Shown here piece by piece: positions 39,805 through 43,423 of a stretch of 43,423 bases of DNA. The notes beneath the pieces were generated by a model. That model searched no databases and was not told the origin of the DNA. It saw only the letters and a program-made list of their open reading frames with translations. The position numbers and the translations under genes were made by a program. The stretch lies in contig CAJNDS010002211.1 of the NCBI GenBank assembly GCA_905221605.1, positions 536,989-580,411 on the forward strand. Direction: 5' to 3'. Origin of the DNA: Symbiodinium natans. Lineage: Eukaryota > Sar > Dinophyceae > Suessiales > Symbiodiniaceae. Within the stretch, counting starts at the first letter, position 1, and every line of letters begins with the position of its first letter.

Positions 39805-41088
39805 TCACTTCTTTTTCCGATTGTTGGCAATTCTGAGGTGAAGTTGCAGCAGAATATACTCCAGGTCCGAAACTGTAAGAACAGGATCCTGCACGCACCT
39901 TTGAATTGAGGATACCAATCCTTCTCTCTTTGCGTCCTCAATCGCTTGGCAAGATTGACCCAGCTCTGCATTCACAGTGGTAGACGCTGCATCCACATCA
40001 GATGGACGATCCTTTTCCTCAGGACCTTGCACCATTACCACCTCTTCCTTTTTGGGACTCTGACTTTTCTCCTTCTTCTTCGTCTTTCCACCGACATTTG
40101 ACTTTGTGCGCATTTTCGAGGCTTTTTCCCCTGCAGAAACCACCGCATTGGATGATGATCCACCCCTCTCAATGTTCGCCGGCATCTTCTTCGGCTTTGG
40201 AACCAGAAGAGTGTAAGGATCTTCGATAGCTGCAGCTTTCCTCTTCTTTTTGACCTTTTTCATCTCCTCCTCAACGGCAACCTCCGTCTCCGAAGTCTCA
40301 ACCACTTCTTTTTCTGCAGGAATATCCTTGCTGGACTCCCTTTCTAGGGACCTCTTTTTTCCCCTTTTGGGATCTTTCTCTTCTCCCACGTTGGCACGCT
40401 CGAACCATATCCTCAGGTCATTGACCCATTCTTCCACCTCCGCGAGCGAAACATCATACGACTTCACTACTTCGTGAAGTTCCAGCACGGACAGCATACT
40501 AGTGGTCCACGAAACCCATTCTCTATCCATCTGGTCAGTATCTCCATTGAACTTCAGGAGTTTGAACAGTGGGTCCGCCTCTGCTCGAGCCAAATCTGAT
40601 TTGCCATCGGACAGAAATGAAATCGCCTCCATCAACAGTTCCGTCATTTTGGTATCATCGTCATAAACCATAAAATCCTCCTCACCATCATCGAACTGTT
40701 CAGGAGAGATCTCCTTTTCTCCACCTTTTGCACCAGAACTTCTCCTTGGACCATCCCTTGGGGGCGTCCTTGGAGACCTTGGCCTCTGTTCATCCAGCGG
40801 AACACCATGCTCGAAGACACACTTGTCACCATAACGACACTTCCCAGACTGAGCAAACTGGATGCACCTCACACCAGTTGCATCATGCGAGAACGCACAC
40901 TCCTTCCCAGCGAAGCAGGGTCTCCCCGCCACATAGTATTTGCACCAATACGAATGCAGCACCACATCATCTTCTGAATGGATGAATTTGCAGTCTTCAC
41001 CAAATTTGCAGCGATCTTTTCCCCTGCTGAACCAATAGCAAAAGCCTTTCTTCCTCTTCTCCAAGCGCTCCGCCTCGTACCGGTCCAT
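39805..41088 (-). CDS. Triple CCCH zinc-finger protein
   Basis: The first ATG is at 41088 and gives 427 residues; the frame stays open upstream to 41286. Counting from a TTG at 41148, three fingers follow in tandem: C37-C47-C53-H57 (CX9CX5CX3H), C69-C78-C84-H88 and C95-C104-C110-H114 (both CX8CX5CX3H). Such fingers usually bind single-stranded RNA. The rest is low-complexity and charged: an SPRTPP segment, an acidic patch, a Lys-rich segment (KKVKKKRKAAAIEDP), then a short helical end finishing NNRKKK. No intron is seen. It lies downstream of two other minus-strand frames and before a poly(A)-like tract, so it may belong to a retroelement or a retroposed copy rather than an ordinary host gene. 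A nucleic-acid-binding role is well supported; more is not. Confidence 0.75.
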   Translation of the reverse strand: MDRYEAERLEKRKKGFCYWFSRGKDRCKFGEDCKFIHSEDDVVLHSYWCKYYVAGRPCFAGKECAFSHDATGVRCIQFAQSGKCRYGDKCVFEHGVPLDEQRPRSPRTPPRDGPRRSSGAKGGEKEISPEQFDDGEEDFMVYDDDTKMTELLMEAISFLSDGKSDLARAEADPLFKLLKFNGDTDQMDREWVSWTTSMLSVLELHEVVKSYDVSLAEVEEWVNDLRIWFERANVGEEKDPKRGKKRSLERESSKDIPAEKEVVETSETEVAVEEEMKKVKKKRKAAAIEDPYTLLVPKPKKMPANIERGGSSSNAVVSAGEKASKMRTKSNVGGKTKKKEKSQSPKKEEVVMVQGPEEKDRPSDVDAASTTVNAELGQSCQAIEDAKREGLVSSIQRCVQDPVLTVSDLEYILLQLHLRIANNRKKK

Positions 41089-41102
41089 AGGGCGATTCTG
41101 CT

Positions 41103-41399
41103 CTACATGAACATTGCCATGTACCTGAGAACTGCTCCCTTCACCCAAGGTGCTATCAGTATTGATGCTTGGAGTACAGCTGGAAAACCTGGCCTTGGTC
41201 CTACCACCTTCATGATTGGTTTTCCGCCAGCTCCTGAGCCACGCTGAGACGATCCAAAAACATTGAACATTTTCATGAAGGCCTTTCTAGTGCCGATCTT
41301 CTGCACCCTTTTGATTGGACGTTTCATTGCTCCAACCTTGCATCCAGATGCGTTCAAACGACACAACCTCCTATACCCAGCTCTATATCCCTTTTCCAA
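41103..41399 (-). CDS. Small basic ORF overlapping its neighbours
   Basis: This frame of about 98 codons has no ATG at its listed start (TTG). It overlaps the end of the large ORF upstream and the beginning of the open CCCH frame downstream, each in a different reading frame. It is strongly basic (GAMKRPIKRVQKIGTRKAF). It could be a real third product, the bridge of a frameshifted polyprotein, or a shadow. Confidence is low. Confidence 0.3.
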   Translation of the reverse strand: MEKGYRAGYRRLCRLNASGCKVGAMKRPIKRVQKIGTRKAFMKMFNVFGSSQRGSGAGGKPIMKVVGPRPGFPAVLQASILIAPWVKGAVLRYMAMFM

Positions 41400-43423
41400 A
41401 GAGCCATAAGAATTCTAGAGGCAGTAACATTCTCCACCTCTACCTTTTCCAACGGTCCCTCACTTCCCGGAACAAACCCATCCAACCCATCCATATCTGA
41501 AGACCTTTCCATCTTTTTTGACACCACTTCGTCGAGGTAGTCTTCCGAGATCCAGGGTAAGTTCCTCTTAGAGGAAGGATTGTCACCATTGTTTGGTCCT
41601 TCACCAGGATACCCTTTTGTGCTGTCAAAGATCTTACCAGTAGTGCGGTCCTGCGTAGAGAAATTGGAAGCAACGCGGGAGTACACTGACCACAAGAAAA
41701 TCCTTGTGTCCGCCAGTCTTGATGACCCACTGGATGTCTCCTCTTCCGGAGAAACTTCTGGCGCTTGGCCATCCCTTCCAGTGTCACCAATTGTCTCACC
41801 TCCAGCATCTTCAATGGGGATAAGGGATTCATTGTTCCCTTGATCAAGTACCGCAACCTCCGGTCCAAGAACTTCCAGCACCGCTGTCGAAGGATCCACT
41901 TCTTCATCAGCATCGTCGTCCATCCTTCTCCAGAGAACCTCCAATTGATCAGCGCAAGTCGCCGCCTGAAGGAACTCCATCAACTGGGCCCTCCCGCGCT
42001 GCCAGAGAAACTCCAAGAACATCACTGACCCTTGAGCTCCTAGGGTAAGGAAAGGATGAACCAATTTGGCTACCCTCGCCATAAGTTCAATGTGAACTTC
42101 CATGCCTGGACTGCGACTCCAATCATAGGCAATTGCCTCCATAGCAGCTCCAAACTTATCAGTATTTTTGAATTCCCCTTCCAGACCAGGCGATAGCAAT
42201 GCACCCATCACCGAAAGAGGATAATTTCCCACCGCCGGCAAGCACGGATTGTCATGGAACGAATGATGCATATCACCATAATATCCTTGATCTCTCCTTT
42301 GAAAAAGGAGTGCTCCAGTCCCTAGCTGGGCATTCATTTCATCCACTTGAACCATTTCAGCACATATCCTCTGTGCCACAGTTGCTATTGCTGGCCAGAT
42401 GGTACGATCGGTCAAACCGCGACGCATAACCCAATCAGTTGTTGGCGACTGAATCAGCGTTCCTGGATCATACACCATAACCACCATCGCACCATCACCC
42501 ATTGACTGATCAGCATCGTCCTCCAGTGCCAGGTTCTCATCCTGTTCGCTTGCACCCTCGGATGACATGCTAATAACCAAATTTCGATCCATCTTATTGG
42601 ACCCCTTCTGGCAGTCTCTTTGCCCCACAGGCAACTTGCCAACAGCAACCTTCCAATAAATCCGAGTCAGAAGACCTTTAACCAGCAATTGCTGAGGGTC
42701 CTTCTTCACCGGACAAACATCCAATATCTTCGCACCATCACCACGGAGTTCATTGCTCCCACCTTCTCCTTCTTTTTGGTCAGTCTCCTCGCCAGAAATT
42801 TGCACTGCTCCTTCCAGCGCCGTCTCCTGTCCAGCCACTTCTTGCCCAGGAAGAACTTGAGCGCTTTCAGATACATTCACCTGTCCAGCAACACCTTGCC
42901 CAGGTAAAACCTCGTCCGTGGAGCCCACCGCCAGCGAACCAACTATAACTGAGCCATCCCTTGCTCTTTTTTGAGACTGTTCAGTTCGACGAGAAGGTTG
43001 TGGTAGCGAAAAAACTTGTGAAGTCACTTCTTGGCGGGTCTCCCCCCGCGACGCTTTGTCGCGCCCTTCGCCAAGGTGAACCGATTTTTTCTGCCCGTCA
43101 TTGGGGCCTGAAGAACCACCCAGCGGAACACTGCCACGAATCGCAGTTCTCTGTGAATCCCTTTCTTGCAAAAAGATTTCCCTCATGCGTTGCGCGGCAT
43201 TGGTCTCCTCCTCGCTTGAATCGCTTGAGGAAGCGGCATAAGAGACCAAAGCCTCCGCCTGTTCATCATCATCCACCACATCTGCCCACGCTCTGCTGAA
43301 CCGATACGACAACCCACCACGAGGCTTCAGTTCCAGTGGCTTTGGCTTTTCCACCACTTCCGCCGGTCGCACTCGTCGTTGTGAACGAGAGCGTGGCACC
43401 TGTCGCACCTGTTTTTTATCCAG
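41354..43423 (-). CDS. Large unknown ORF, 5' end beyond the window
   Basis: The minus-strand frame is open from the window edge (43423) to TGA at 41354, at least 689 codons. No ATG marks the start, so the true beginning lies outside. The N-terminal part is Arg- and Ser-rich. An acidic SSDSSEEE stretch follows, then an imperfect 18-residue repeat (VLPGQGVAGQ and VLPGQEVAGQ). The middle is a more globular, helical part (for example HIELMARVAKLVHPFL). I recognise no catalytic motif: no reverse transcriptase, protease or integrase signature. The intronless form and the neighbouring CCCH ORF suggest a gag-like or retroposed unit. Confidence 0.6.
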   Translation of the reverse strand: MDKKQVRQVPRSRSQRRVRPAEVVEKPKPLELKPRGGLSYRFSRAWADVVDDDEQAEALVSYAASSSDSSEEETNAAQRMREIFLQERDSQRTAIRGSVPLGGSSGPNDGQKKSVHLGEGRDKASRGETRQEVTSQVFSLPQPSRRTEQSQKRARDGSVIVGSLAVGSTDEVLPGQGVAGQVNVSESAQVLPGQEVAGQETALEGAVQISGEETDQKEGEGGSNELRGDGAKILDVCPVKKDPQQLLVKGLLTRIYWKVAVGKLPVGQRDCQKGSNKMDRNLVISMSSEGASEQDENLALEDDADQSMGDGAMVVMVYDPGTLIQSPTTDWVMRRGLTDRTIWPAIATVAQRICAEMVQVDEMNAQLGTGALLFQRRDQGYYGDMHHSFHDNPCLPAVGNYPLSVMGALLSPGLEGEFKNTDKFGAAMEAIAYDWSRSPGMEVHIELMARVAKLVHPFLTLGAQGSVMFLEFLWQRGRAQLMEFLQAATCADQLEVLWRRMDDDADEEVDPSTAVLEVLGPEVAVLDQGNNESLIPIEDAGGETIGDTGRDGQAPEVSPEEETSSGSSRLADTRIFLWSVYSRVASNFSTQDRTTGKIFDSTKGYPGEGPNNGDNPSSKRNLPWISEDYLDEVVSKKMERSSDMDGLDGFVPGSEGPLEKVEVENVTASRILMALWKRDIELGIGGCVV

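Overview
This window looks like nuclear DNA of a dinoflagellate, probably a member of the Symbiodiniaceae. Five signs point there: a TTTAGGG telomere-type array; a gene of many short exons whose introns often begin with GC rather than GT; a 12-base match to the 3' end of the dinoflagellate spliced leader inside a retrotransposon LTR; long microsatellites; and sparse, often broken coding sequence between repeats. No rRNA, tRNA or CRISPR array was seen.

Layout. Positions 1-10350 are repeat-rich, with a 1.5-kb composite microsatellite (2441-3996), an AGT array (5563-5952), short tandem duplications, a degenerate nested repeat (8028-10350) and two or three frame-broken coding remnants. Positions 10352-20253 hold a complete Ty1/Copia LTR retrotransposon on the minus strand. 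It has 376-bp LTRs that read as identical except for one terminal base, a primer-binding site, a polypurine tract, a candidate 5-bp target duplication and one uninterrupted 2665-codon gag-pol frame with all catalytic motifs. Positions 20254-24350 hold another frame-broken gene, a dispersed repeat, the interstitial telomere array, and subtelomere-like repeats with GC-rich palindromes. Positions 24350-30590 have little recognisable content apart from a GAA microsatellite and a few possible exons.

Positions 30779-36184 contain a plus-strand gene that only appears when short exons are joined. About 15 exons encode a membrane-anchored, roughly 905-residue, bacterial-type double glycosyltransferase. 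Its N-terminal GT-A-like domain carries a DND motif and its C-terminal GT4 domain has the EX7E motif rebuilt across an intron.

Positions 36760-38035 are an AT-rich island unlike its surroundings. It carries the 3' part of a Polinton/Polinton-like-virus type integrase, frameshifted, and an unknown acidic ORF. I read it as a degraded DNA-virus or Polinton insertion. A C-rich low-complexity block and a second copy of the dispersed repeat follow. The right end (39598-43423) carries minus-strand intronless ORFs: a triple CCCH zinc-finger protein, a small basic ORF, and a 684+ residue ORF running off the window, with a poly(A)-like tract downstream. That layout suggests a retroposed unit.

The glycosyltransferase is the only clearly host-like gene. 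Most of the rest is mobile or decayed DNA.
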